The notes below the pieces were generated by a model. The model did not search any database and had not been told where the DNA came from. It was given only the letters and a program-made list of their open reading frames with translations. The position numbers and the translations under genes were made by a program. DNA of 64,000 bases from JAVBQO01 sp031548885 (GTDB taxonomy: Bacteria > Patescibacteriota > Saccharimonadia > Saccharimonadales > Saccharimonadaceae), in NCBI GenBank assembly GCA_031548885.1, contig JAVBQO010000002.1, forward strand, positions 62,001 to 126,000, read 5' to 3'. Each line of letters starts with the position of its first letter. Position 1 is the first letter of the stretch. Positions 50,390 to 58,869 of the stretch are shown one piece after another.

Positions 50390-50661
50390 AATACGTTATA
50401 AAACGTGGCAAAGCGCGACGCGTCGAACCATATAGTCGCGAAAAACTTCACCAAAGTATTTTAGGCACGTGCCTGTCGGTTCGCACGCCGGTCGGTGACG
50501 CTGAATCAATCGCGCAGGACGTTTGCGAAAGCGTTGAAACGTGGCTGGGTGACAAAACCGAAATTACCAGCGCCGATCTGCGTCATCACGCCGCGCAGGC
50601 GCTCGAGATGTTCAACCCCGAGGCGGCGTACTATTACAAAAATCAAAAACGAATAATATAG
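50386..50661 (+). CDS. stand-alone ATP-cone domain protein
   Basis: The 91-residue protein is essentially one ATP-cone: YVIKRGKARRVEPYSREKLHQSI and the closing ALEMFNPEAAYYYKNQKRI match the regulatory nucleotide-binding domain of ribonucleotide reductases and NrdR. No catalytic or zinc-ribbon part is attached. The start overlaps the upstream stop (ATGA) and the flavoprotein follows 8 bp later. It may sense ATP/dATP for an enzyme encoded elsewhere or for its operon partners; this pairing is unusual. Confidence 0.8.
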   Translation: MKYVIKRGKARRVEPYSREKLHQSILGTCLSVRTPVGDAESIAQDVCESVETWLGDKTEITSADLRHHAAQALEMFNPEAAYYYKNQKRII

Positions 50662-50669
50662 GAGTCGGC

Positions 50670-52040
50670 ATGGCAAAAACGAAATTTGACTACGAATTAA
50701 TTGTTATCGGCAGCGGCGCGGCCGGATCGGTCGCCGCCGAAATCGTGGCGCGTTCTGGGCGGCGCGTGGCAATTGTCGAATCCAGTGAACTAGGTGGCAA
50801 AGCGCCGACAATAGCCGACATTCCGACACTAGCGATGCTAGAAGTTGCACACCTGTACGACGCAGCGAAAAAGGGCGCCAGTTACGGTCTGCGCTCGGGC
50901 ACGCTCGGCTACAACTACCCGACGATCAAGGCCTGGAAAGACACTGCCGTCAAACGTTCGGGCATCGCGTCGAACGAAAATTATTATCGGTCGCGCGGCA
51001 TCAGCGTGTTCCACGGCAAAGCCTATTTCATTTCGCCCAACGAGATTTCGATCAACCGCCGCCATCTGTCAGCCGCGAATTTCCTAATTGCGTCGGGCAG
51101 TTCGTGGGCGTCGCCAGGCGTGGCCGGGTTGGAAAAAGTTGAACATTTGACGCCGTCGTCAGCGCTGGATGTCATGCGTCCGCCGAAAAGCTTATTCGTG
51201 ATCGGCGGCGGTTCGGCCGGCGTCGAAACGGCGGAATTATTCAGCATTTTCGGTACCAAAGTTTACATGGCCGAAGCTAAAAAACGCATTTTGCCACGCG
51301 AAGATGACGAAACCAGCGCACTGGTCGGCGAAATCTTCGCCAAACAACGCAGCATGGAAATCTTGACCGGCGCCCGTGTGATTCGCGTCGCCAAAGACGG
51401 CCCGCAAACCCGCGTCACGTACCTGCGCGGCGGCAACGAATATTCGGTCAAAGTCGAAAAAGTTTTGGTCGCGGCTGGCGTAACGCCGAATGTCGATTTG
51501 GGGCTAGAAAACGCCCACGTTCACGCCAGCGACGACGGCGTCGAAACTAACGAATTCATGCAAACCACGGCGCGTCACATTTACGCGGCCGGCGATGTAG
51601 TGGGGCGATTCGGCCAAACGCATGTGTCGATTTATGAAAGCCGCGTGGCAGCCAACAACATTTTGCGTCGCACCAAAATCGTGCCGGATTATCGAGCGAT
51701 TCCACGGATTACCAACATTTCGCCGGAAGTCGCCAGTGTTGGGCTAACTGAAACTGATTGCTTGCGTCAAGACATCAAATTCAAAAAAGTCGTCGTGCCG
51801 ATTTCCGTCGTAGCACGCGCCAGTATCGCCAATCGTCGCGATGGCATCGTCAAAATTATCGCCGACCAAAAAGGCGTGCTGATCGGCGCGTCGATTGTGG
51901 CGCCATCGGCCGCCCAGATGATTCACGAATTGGGCCTGGCGATCCAGTACGGACTGACCGGCCAGCAGGTCGCCGATACGGTTCACGCTTTCGCCACCTG
52001 GAGCGAAGCCATCCGGATTGCTTGCGCAAAACTTCGATAA
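50670..52040 (+). CDS. pyridine nucleotide-disulfide oxidoreductase lacking the redox cysteines
   Basis: This 456-residue flavoprotein has both dinucleotide motifs (IVIGSGAAGS at 11-20, FVIGGGSAGVETAELF later), the IYAAGDV FAD loop and the C-terminal dimerisation domain with HAFATWSE. The mercuric reductase and lipoamide dehydrogenase active site GGTCxNxGCxPSK reads GGKAPTIADIPTL (42-54): both Cys are gone (Ala45, Asp50). It probably moves electrons directly from NAD(P)H to a quinone or oxygen rather than through a disulfide. GGAG precedes the ATG. Confidence 0.88.
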   Translation: MAKTKFDYELIVIGSGAAGSVAAEIVARSGRRVAIVESSELGGKAPTIADIPTLAMLEVAHLYDAAKKGASYGLRSGTLGYNYPTIKAWKDTAVKRSGIASNENYYRSRGISVFHGKAYFISPNEISINRRHLSAANFLIASGSSWASPGVAGLEKVEHLTPSSALDVMRPPKSLFVIGGGSAGVETAELFSIFGTKVYMAEAKKRILPREDDETSALVGEIFAKQRSMEILTGARVIRVAKDGPQTRVTYLRGGNEYSVKVEKVLVAAGVTPNVDLGLENAHVHASDDGVETNEFMQTTARHIYAAGDVVGRFGQTHVSIYESRVAANNILRRTKIVPDYRAIPRITNISPEVASVGLTETDCLRQDIKFKKVVVPISVVARASIANRRDGIVKIIADQKGVLIGASIVAPSAAQMIHELGLAIQYGLTGQQVADTVHAFATWSEAIRIACAKLR

Positions 52041-52057
52041 AACCTACAATATCGGTA

Positions 52058-53668
52058 ATGAAACGGAACAAACTAAGCGCTGGCGTCAAAAGCGTTTGCG
52101 AAAAATACTTTGCGAAAAATTCGTGGTTGGATCGCCATTGGAAAATCGTGGCGATTTTCGCAATCATCGCCGCGGTCGGTTTGTACGTTTGGCTATGCTG
52201 GGCAAACATTGGCAAATGGTCGATTTGGTTCGACGAATCGTTCGGCGCGTATCTGATTCGATTCAATGTTGCCGACATTGCGAAATATACGGCGCATGAT
52301 GTGCATCCGCCACTGTATTATTTGTTGCTGAAGTTGTGGGCAGCGATTTTCGGAAACAGCGACGTGGCGCTGCGATCGCTCAGTGTCGTGTTTGGCGCGG
52401 GCGTGATTATCGCCGGATTCGGACTGACCAAAAAAATGTTTGGTCGCGCGGCGGCGTTCATTGTTTTGCTGTTGCTGGCGTTGTCACCGATGTTGGTGCG
52501 CTACGGCTTCGAAGCTCGCATGTATACGATGGTTGCGTTTGTTGCCATCGTGGCGACATGGTTGTTGGTGTTGGCACGCCAGCGGAATTCGCGAAAACTG
52601 TGGGTCGCGTACGGCGTGGTGATTGCGCTGGGCATGTGGACGCATTATTTCACGGCGCTGATTTGGGTGGCGCATTTGGTGTGGCAATATGTCGATTTAC
52701 GCATGAATAATTTGCGCGGCAAAAACTTGCGAAAAGTTTTTTTCAGCAAAAATATGCTGTGGGGCTACGGCGTCGGGATTGTGGTATTTTTGCCGTGGCT
52801 GCCGTATATGATTTGGCAACTGCGCACCGTGACCGGCAGCGGATTTTGGATTCCGAATGTCGGTGTTGATACGGCGACTGATTATGCTTCGAATGCGTTG
52901 GTTTATTCGCCGCATGACGCGGTGTCGCCGTGGGCGGCGCTACTGATTTTCGCAGTTGTTGGGCTGGGTTTGTGGCTAGCAATTCGAACGTACAAGTCAA
53001 TGCAGCGCAGCGAAAAGCGAAAACTTTGGCTCATTATTTTTTCGGCGTTTTTGCCGCCAATCCTGCTGTTTTTGGCGTCGTTGCCGCCGATGCGATCGTC
53101 GTTCGTTGATCGCTATTTATTGCCGTCGGTTGTGATTGGCGTGGTTTTCGCGGCGGTTGTGATTCGCTTTCGCCGCAAAGATTCGATCGGCAACGTTTTT
53201 CGCACGATTTTGTTCGTTGCGACGTTGGCGGCGTCGATTGTCGGCATCGTTAATGTCATGCACTACGGCAATTACAATTTTTTCACCCGTAGCGTTTCAC
53301 GCGCCCAGGAAACAGCCAACGCAATCGCCGCTCAGTCCGAAAACGCGCCAATTATCGCCGATTCAACGTGGACATTTTACGACTCAATTCAATACGATAC
53401 GCCGGAAAATCCAGTGTATTTTTTGGATGCTAGTACCAATTATCACTATGGATCGCTGATGATGCTGCGCGACAACGATTTTCGCAAAGTCAAAAACATC
53501 GACGACATCGCCAAACCCGGCGACAAAGTTTGGTACGTCAGCGGCGACGGCGCTGCCGACCGGCCGCCGTTTGATAATTGGAAATTGTTGCGAACTGTGC
53601 AAATATCAAATTCGATTGCCAACGATGCAAAGCCCGATGTGATGGCCGCCGAATATTTGGTCGATTAG
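52058..53668 (+). CDS. GT-C type membrane glycosyltransferase (PMT family)
   Basis: From the ATG at 52058 the protein has 536 residues with about ten helices, an early FDES acidic motif in the first extracytoplasmic loop (WSIWFDESFGAYL), HDVHPPLYYLLLKLW and an ARMYTM segment, matching the PMT_2/ArnT-like GT-C family. It uses a polyprenyl-phosphate sugar to glycosylate a lipid or protein outside the membrane. TACAAT at 52045-52050 is 7 nt upstream (leaderless), which excludes the in-frame start 100 codons earlier inside the flavoprotein gene. Confidence 0.85.
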   Translation: MKRNKLSAGVKSVCEKYFAKNSWLDRHWKIVAIFAIIAAVGLYVWLCWANIGKWSIWFDESFGAYLIRFNVADIAKYTAHDVHPPLYYLLLKLWAAIFGNSDVALRSLSVVFGAGVIIAGFGLTKKMFGRAAAFIVLLLLALSPMLVRYGFEARMYTMVAFVAIVATWLLVLARQRNSRKLWVAYGVVIALGMWTHYFTALIWVAHLVWQYVDLRMNNLRGKNLRKVFFSKNMLWGYGVGIVVFLPWLPYMIWQLRTVTGSGFWIPNVGVDTATDYASNALVYSPHDAVSPWAALLIFAVVGLGLWLAIRTYKSMQRSEKRKLWLIIFSAFLPPILLFLASLPPMRSSFVDRYLLPSVVIGVVFAAVVIRFRRKDSIGNVFRTILFVATLAASIVGIVNVMHYGNYNFFTRSVSRAQETANAIAAQSENAPIIADSTWTFYDSIQYDTPENPVYFLDASTNYHYGSLMMLRDNDFRKVKNIDDIAKPGDKVWYVSGDGAADRPPFDNWKLLRTVQISNSIANDAKPDVMAAEYLVD

Positions 53669-54783
53669 CGCGGGATGATTCTCATCAAAAATTTGTAGTG
53701 AATCGCCACCCAAACCAGTGCGACGCAGCCGATCGAAATTGCCAAGTTGAACAAAACGCCGCCCGGATTCAAAAACAAGTGTGCGAAAAACAGCACGAAC
53801 GCGCCGACGATATACGAATACAGCGAATTCGTGCCAAACGGCAGAATGAGCCAGCCGAACTTTCGCACGATCCACGATTCGGATTTTCGCACTACCATGA
53901 ACCCGGCCGTGAACCACAGCAAAAATAGCAAAATGCGCGGCAGTGGCAACGATTCTTTGACGAAGAAATTGGCGTACCATTCCGATTGCAGCGGCGCGAT
54001 AATGTCATGCATATGGCCGCCAATATCAAACGTGAATAGCACGACGATAACATTGGCGAACAGTGTAATTGTCGCCAGCGAAACAACGCCCGCGAAAATG
54101 ATTTTTCGCAGACCGGTCGAACGTTTTCGCCACCACGCGGCGATGTTTTTCCAATTGAACCCAACGATCATGCCGCCGAAAAACAGCAATTGCCACGCCA
54201 GCGGCTGCCAAGCATCACGCGTCGCGTCCGACAAACCCGCCGTGGGTGGAAAACACAGCCACAAAATAATCGAACCAGCCAATGCGACGTACCACCAACC
54301 TTTTCGCAGCAGCCACATGACGATCGGGCTCGCCAGCAAAAACAAACTGTACATGTACAAATAATCTGCCCAGCCGTAATGGTATTGAAATGTCACAGTT
54401 TTCCAGATGGTTTCAAAAAAGTTGGCGCTCGGCGGCAGAATTCCGCTTTTTAATCCTGGACTTTGCAAAAATATCCAACCGATTAGTGTGAACAGAATCG
54501 TTAGAATAATGCTTGTCAAATACAATTTCCCGGCGCGTCCGAGCAGTAATTTCGCAACTTTTTGAAACGGTTCACGGATTAGTTTTTGCCCACGCACCAT
54601 ACCCAGAACAATGCCAGAAATAAAAAAGAATCCTTCGGCGGCCGACGCAAACAAATCGCCGCGCATTTCGACCCATTCCAAACCATTCGGATAAAAATGC
54701 AGATGGTTCAAAATAATCGCAATCATAAAATAGCCTCGCATAATATCGAGTGCGACCAAGCGCGTTTTGATTTTTGCAACCAT
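53665..54783 (-). CDS. OpgC-like multi-pass membrane protein
   Basis: This 372-residue protein has about ten helices and begins RLVALDIMRGYFMIAIILNHL with EGFFFISGIVLGM, the OpgC/acyltransferase-like pattern. OpgC succinylates osmoregulated glucans; here an acyl transfer to a surface glycan is only an inference. It converges on the glycosyltransferase with a 4-bp overlap, which fits a shared role in surface glycans. TATGAT lies 8 nt before the ATG. Confidence 0.8.
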   Translation of the reverse strand: MVAKIKTRLVALDIMRGYFMIAIILNHLHFYPNGLEWVEMRGDLFASAAEGFFFISGIVLGMVRGQKLIREPFQKVAKLLLGRAGKLYLTSIILTILFTLIGWIFLQSPGLKSGILPPSANFFETIWKTVTFQYHYGWADYLYMYSLFLLASPIVMWLLRKGWWYVALAGSIILWLCFPPTAGLSDATRDAWQPLAWQLLFFGGMIVGFNWKNIAAWWRKRSTGLRKIIFAGVVSLATITLFANVIVVLFTFDIGGHMHDIIAPLQSEWYANFFVKESLPLPRILLFLLWFTAGFMVVRKSESWIVRKFGWLILPFGTNSLYSYIVGAFVLFFAHLFLNPGGVLFNLAISIGCVALVWVAIHYKFLMRIIPR

Positions 54784-54880
54784 CGCATTCCATCATAGCA
54801 AATTTTGCACGCCGATTGCTGTGTCGCGAAAACGTGGTATTATTCAGTAATCACTCAGAAAAGTTGAGGAAAATAATCGT

Positions 54881-55555
54881 ATGAAAGTATTATTAGTAGA
54901 GGATGAACACAAAATAGCAAACGCAATTCGCCAAGGGTTGCGACAAGAACATTACATGACGGAGATCTGTTACGATGGCGACAGCGGGCTGGCCGCGGCG
55001 CTGGGCGACGAATACGATTTGATTATTTTGGATCGCATGTTGCCCGGTGTTGACGGGCTGACGATTTGCCAAAAAATTCGCGAAAATCGTATTCAAACGC
55101 CGATTTTGATTTTGACCGCCAAAGGCCAAGTGCGCGACAAAGTCGACGGACTGGACGCCGGCGCCGACGATTATTTGGTTAAACCGTTTAGTTTTGAGGA
55201 ATTGTTGGCGCGAATTCGTGCGTTGTTGCGCCGACCGCAGGAAACGATCGACAATACGTTGAAAGTCGGCGATTTGACGCTCGATACCGTGACATTTAAC
55301 GTCATGCGCGGCGAAACCAAAATCAATTTGACCAGCACGGAATTCGCGCTACTGGAATATTTGATGCGAAACACCGGCCGCGTTTTGTCCAAAACCAATA
55401 TCATTAGCCACGTGTGGGATTTTGACGCTGACGTATTGCCAAACACCGTCGAAGCGTACATCGGATATTTGCGTACCAAAATCGACAAACCATTTCCCAA
55501 ATCGCCGGCACTTATTCAAACAGTGCGCGGTTTTGGGTATAAAATTGAAGCATGA
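54881..55555 (+). CDS. OmpR-family response regulator
   Basis: This 224-residue protein has a receiver domain with phospho-acceptor Asp51 (LIILDRMLPG), Thr and Lys switch residues (ILTAKGQ, DYLVKPFSFEELLARI) and a C-terminal OmpR winged helix (NLTSTEFALLEYLMRNTGRVLSK, RGFGYKI). It has a leader with TGAGGA and overlaps the kinase start (ATGA). The MacB-type exporter downstream at 57488 is a plausible target. Confidence 0.93.
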   Translation: MKVLLVEDEHKIANAIRQGLRQEHYMTEICYDGDSGLAAALGDEYDLIILDRMLPGVDGLTICQKIRENRIQTPILILTAKGQVRDKVDGLDAGADDYLVKPFSFEELLARIRALLRRPQETIDNTLKVGDLTLDTVTFNVMRGETKINLTSTEFALLEYLMRNTGRVLSKTNIISHVWDFDADVLPNTVEAYIGYLRTKIDKPFPKSPALIQTVRGFGYKIEA

Positions 55556-56547
55556 AACTTTTCACTTCGGCAACAGTCAAATTAACGTTTTGGTATTTGG
55601 CGCTCATCATGGTAATCAGCGTCAGTTTCAGCGTGGCGCTGTACAGCATTTCGGCACGCGAATTTGACCGCGAAATGCCACCTGATTTGCCGACGCAGCG
55701 CTATCAATTGTTTCAAAACGATCAAGTCATGCTACGCGATATTTTTCGCGAACGTGCCCAGCAAAGCCGCGCCAATATCATCGGTAGCTTGGTCATTTTC
55801 AACTGCGTCACGTTGGCGCTGGGCGGCGTGGCTAGTTTTCTGTTCGCGCGTCGCACATTGCAGCCGATTGAAAATGCCATGCGTGCTCAAGGTCGTTTTG
55901 TCAGCGACGCCAGTCACGAACTTCGCACGCCGCTTGCGGTGATTCAGGCCGAAAACGAAGTTGCACTGCGTGACAAAAAAATGTCTGCGAAAAGTTTGCG
56001 TACTGTCGTCGCCAGCAATTTGGAGGAAATCGAAAAACTTCGGGCGCTGTCCGACCGATTGTTGAAATTGTCACGCGACGAAAAAGTTGATCTGACACGC
56101 ATCGACATCGAACAGCCAGCGATTGACGCGGTCGGCCGCATCGTGAATGTAGCACAGGCGAAAAACATCTCGATCGAAAACACTATTTCGTCAAAGTTTG
56201 TCCGTACTAACGCGGAAAGCTTGACCGATATTTTGGTAATTTTGCTAGATAACGCGATCAAATACAGCGCCGAAAATTCGCAAATCGAAATCGGCGTCGT
56301 CGCATCAAATCGCGTCGCGAAATTGTATATTCGCGATCACGGCGTGGGGATTTCGCCCGACGATTTGCCGCACGTTTTCGACCAATTTTACCGCGCGGAA
56401 AGTTCGCGAACATCGGACGGATATGGTTTGGGTTTGGCTTTGGCGCAGCGTTTGGCCGGGCAGATTGGCACGAAAATTCATGTCGACAGCGAAGTCGGAA
56501 AAGGTTCGACATTTTCGATAACGTTCCCGATTTTGGCGCGGAAATAA
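55552..56547 (+). CDS. sensor histidine kinase
   Basis: This 331-residue protein has two transmembrane helices (about 13-33 and 77-98) with a short extracytoplasmic loop, then a dimerisation domain with the phospho-acceptor His122 (SDASHELRTPL) and an ATPase domain with N, G1 and G2 boxes (LDNAIKYS, DHGVGISPDDLPHVFDQFYR, GYGLGLALAQRLA). It pairs with the response regulator just upstream. The sensing loop is too short to suggest a ligand; BceS-like or membrane-stress sensing would fit the exporter nearby. Confidence 0.93.
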   Translation: MKLFTSATVKLTFWYLALIMVISVSFSVALYSISAREFDREMPPDLPTQRYQLFQNDQVMLRDIFRERAQQSRANIIGSLVIFNCVTLALGGVASFLFARRTLQPIENAMRAQGRFVSDASHELRTPLAVIQAENEVALRDKKMSAKSLRTVVASNLEEIEKLRALSDRLLKLSRDEKVDLTRIDIEQPAIDAVGRIVNVAQAKNISIENTISSKFVRTNAESLTDILVILLDNAIKYSAENSQIEIGVVASNRVAKLYIRDHGVGISPDDLPHVFDQFYRAESSRTSDGYGLGLALAQRLAGQIGTKIHVDSEVGKGSTFSITFPILARK

Positions 56548-56587
56548 TTTCGCAAAATAAAAAACCACGAAATGTGGTCCTGCGAAA
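56548..56587. terminator. hairpin flanked by an inverted pair of octamer cores
   Basis: TTTCGCA (56548-56554) and TGCGAAA (56581-56587) are inverted copies of the window's octamer core and enclose an inner hairpin CCAC-GAAAT-GTGG. The structure follows the kinase stop directly. Inverted uptake-sequence pairs serve as terminators in Haemophilus and Neisseria; the same may hold here. Confidence 0.65.
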
Positions 56588-56635
56588 ACTGATTTATATG
56601 ACAAGCAAGCGTTTGATTTGCGAAGGGCGCTGTGG

Positions 56636-56668
56636 CGGCCGAAGCGGGAGCGAATCCCGGGTCGGCCG
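56636..56668. terminator. GC-rich nested hairpin downstream of the foreign gene
   Basis: CGGCCGA (56636-56642) pairs with TCGGCCG (56662-56668) and the inner CGGGA (56645-56649) with TCCCG (56655-56659). There is no U tract, as in many actinobacterial terminators. It lies 16 bp after the stop of the high-G+C gene and may have come in with it. Confidence 0.5.
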
Positions 56669-56683
56669 TCACGAATGGCGAGT

Positions 56684-57160
56684 CTAGAACAGCGTTTTGT
56701 CAACCGACTGGTCTGTCTCGGGGATGCCGATTGTAGCAGTCAGGTGGCAGCTGTCGGGGTCATACCCGTGATGCGCTGCCCACGCGTACATAGCCCTCTT
56801 GAGCGTCCGTGCGAGTGGCCCGAAGTTAGGTTCTTCCGGCAGCTCTTGTCGAATGACGACGCATTCGCTGTCAGTACGGCTCTTTGTTACGATCTGATAG
56901 GCTGTCTTGCCGTCGTTCCAGCCGAGACCAGCGAGAACCAGGGAAACGATCTCGTCGGTTGCCTCGCTCACCTCTTCCTTCGAGAACGCTACGCCGAGAC
57001 GCACCCGCAAGGTGTTGCGGCGGCGCCACTGCGGGTGGGCATCCTGTACGGCACGAATGTCGTTGATGGCCGCCCGTGTGCATTCGGGGATATCCATGAC
57101 GGTGTGCAGGTCAATGAGGTCATTGCCGAGCACGATCACGATACGGTTGCGAATGTCCAT
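56684..57160 (-). CDS. hypothetical protein, high G+C, probably acquired
   Basis: This 158-residue protein, beginning MDIRNRIVIVLGNDLIDLHT, was not recognised. Sampled lines of the gene are about 60-65% G+C, against roughly 50% in neighbours, and it has no octamer inside it. AAAGGAAC before the ATG supports the start; an in-frame start further up (57250) would cross the intergenic repeat. It is inserted between the two-component system and the exporter it probably controls, and carries its own U-less GC hairpin. It could come from an actinobacterial host. Confidence 0.65.
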   Translation of the reverse strand: MDIRNRIVIVLGNDLIDLHTVMDIPECTRAAINDIRAVQDAHPQWRRRNTLRVRLGVAFSKEEVSEATDEIVSLVLAGLGWNDGKTAYQIVTKSRTDSECVVIRQELPEEPNFGPLARTLKRAMYAWAAHHGYDPDSCHLTATIGIPETDQSVDKTLF

Positions 57161-57227
57161 GGTAGTTCCTTTCGGATGCTCGGTCGGCGAAATGCCAAGG
57201 TGCACCATCTGGGCGCACAAACCGAGA

Positions 57228-57257
57228 TTTCGCAAAACTACAACTAACATTGCGAAA
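57228..57257. repeat. inverted octamer pair between genes
   Basis: TTTCGCAA (57228-57235) and TTGCGAAA (57250-57257) are exact inverted copies separated by 14 nt in a non-coding interval between divergent genes. The copies lie outside any gene, so codon choice cannot explain them. Confidence 0.8.
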
Positions 57258-57370
57258 ACTCGATTCGTGCAAAACGCTTGCTTGTCAAAGTTCGCAATTT
57301 GACAAATTCAACGCAAGATTACGGAATCAACAAAAAGCTAATATATATATATCACTTCTTGTCGAAAAAG

Positions 57371-57406
57371 TCAATATCAATATCAATATCAATATCAATA
57401 TCAATA
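57371..57406. repeat. six tandem copies of TCAATA upstream of the exporter operon
   Basis: Six perfect TCAATA hexamers fill 57371-57406 in the upstream region of the FtsX-type permease; an (AT)n run lies just before it at about 57343-57352. A change in copy number would alter promoter spacing without touching a reading frame, as in known phase-variable promoters. The rest of the 57161-57487 interval holds the octamer pair and the Shine-Dalgarno AGAAAGGAA, and nothing else that I can identify. Confidence 0.85.
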
Positions 57407-57487
57407 TCCAATGCATTCCCCGAAAACCATTCAGCTCCAATTCAGAAAATCCCGATATTCTGGTCGCAAATAACCAGAAAGGAATAC

Positions 57488-58867
57488 ATGAACACATTTT
57501 CACGAGGCGTGCGCAACGCGTTTCGCAACGGCATCCGCACGGTCGCGATCGTGCTGATTTTGGGATTATCAATCGGGTTAAGTTTGGCCATGTTGTTGGC
57601 TGGTCAGGCCGTCGACAAAAAAATCGACCAAGTAAAATCAAGCGTCGGAAACACGATCACGGTCAACCCGGCCGGCGTGCGCGGGTTCGAAGGCGGCGGC
57701 ACGGCGCTGACTGATTCGCAAGTAACCCAAGTCAAAAATTTGGCGCACGTTTCGGGCGTGACGTCGACATTATCGGACCGATTGTCGTCGGATAATACGA
57801 ATTTGGAATCAGCGGTCGAAGCGGGCGGAATCGGTGAACGGTTCCAAGGCGAAAATAACTCAAATTCGTCTTCACAAACGTCGCAAAACATGCCACAAAT
57901 GCCAAATGACAGCGATGGAACGACGCGCGAAATCAAAATTCCATTGACGGTAATTGGCACAACTGGTCCGTCGAATGTCAGCGAAATCGGCGCGGTCACA
58001 TTATCGAGCGGCGAAATGATCGACGCGGATTCTTCGGCAAACGAAGCGTTGATCGGCCAAGGTTTGGCGGATAAAAACGAATTGAAAGTCGGCGACGCAT
58101 TCACGGCATACGGCCAAAGCGTCACGGTTTCGGGAATTATCGACACTAGCGAAAACCGCTTCGCCGGCAACATGATCGTCATGCCGATTGCGACGTTACA
58201 AAACCTGTCCGACCAATCCGGCACAGTCAACGCGATGATCGTCACGGCGGATTCGATCGACAATGCGGACGCGGTTGTTAGCGAAATCACAAACGCGCTC
58301 GGTTCATCGACGGTCGACGTCACATCGGCCAAAGACCAAGCTGAATCGGCAGTTGAGCCGTTGGAATCGATCAAAAATATTAGCACGTTTTCGTTGATCG
58401 CCGCAGTTGTAGCGGGCGGAATCATCATCCTTCTCGCGATGATCATGATCGTTCGCGAACGTCGCCGCGAAATCGGCGCATTGAAAGCCATCGGCGCGAC
58501 GAACAAAACGGTCACGATGCAATTCGTCGTCGAATCGTTGACGTTGACGTTGATCGCGTCGATCGTCGGCATCGTGATCGGCATCGCAGCAGCGAATCCT
58601 TTGACGAAAATGCTGGTGAATAACGCGGAAAGTTCTTCGCAAACGTCGCAACAAGGCCCGGGTCAAGGCGGTCCAGGCGGCGGCCAACGACGCATGAATT
58701 TCGCAACCCGCGGCGTGGAAAATGTCAAAGACATCACAGCGAACATCAATTGGACGGTTGTGGCATATGGTTTGGGCGCGGCACTCGTCATTGCGGCGAT
58801 CGGTTCAGCGGCAGCCAGCATGATTATCACTAAAGTTCGACCGGCGGAAGCGGTCAGATCGGAGTAG
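57488..58867 (+). CDS. MacB/FtsX-type ABC permease
   Basis: This 459-residue protein has one N-terminal helix, a large extracytoplasmic domain (about 45-295) with a Ser/Asn/Gln-rich, low-complexity insert, and three C-terminal helices with FtsX motifs (MIMIVRERRREIGALKAIGATN, and a Gly/Gln-rich loop GQGGPGGGQ). MacB-type transporters move peptides or lipoproteins by mechanotransmission. The start is set by AGAAAGGAATAC; the upstream frame reads through the hexamer repeat and is rejected. It pairs with the ATPase at 58870. Confidence 0.9.
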   Translation: MNTFSRGVRNAFRNGIRTVAIVLILGLSIGLSLAMLLAGQAVDKKIDQVKSSVGNTITVNPAGVRGFEGGGTALTDSQVTQVKNLAHVSGVTSTLSDRLSSDNTNLESAVEAGGIGERFQGENNSNSSSQTSQNMPQMPNDSDGTTREIKIPLTVIGTTGPSNVSEIGAVTLSSGEMIDADSSANEALIGQGLADKNELKVGDAFTAYGQSVTVSGIIDTSENRFAGNMIVMPIATLQNLSDQSGTVNAMIVTADSIDNADAVVSEITNALGSSTVDVTSAKDQAESAVEPLESIKNISTFSLIAAVVAGGIIILLAMIMIVRERRREIGALKAIGATNKTVTMQFVVESLTLTLIASIVGIVIGIAAANPLTKMLVNNAESSSQTSQQGPGQGGPGGGQRRMNFATRGVENVKDITANINWTVVAYGLGAALVIAAIGSAAASMIITKVRPAEAVRSE

Positions 58868-58869
58868 AA

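Noticed and set aside
51758..52057. 100-residue N-terminal extension of the GT-C glycosyltransferase
   Set aside because: It lies inside the flavoprotein gene in another frame; TACAAT is 7 nt before the ATG at 52058.
56636..56668. tRNA fragment or integron attC site
   Set aside because: The hairpin resembles an acceptor/T-arm minihelix, but there is no D or anticodon arm, and no attC core sites (GTTRRRY) or integrase are present.
57278..57487. N-terminal extension of the FtsX-type permease through the TCAATA repeat (Ile-Ser repeats)
   Set aside because: A good Shine-Dalgarno precedes the ATG at 57488, where the family N-terminus (MNTFSRGVRNAFRNG) begins; the repeat is upstream control DNA.
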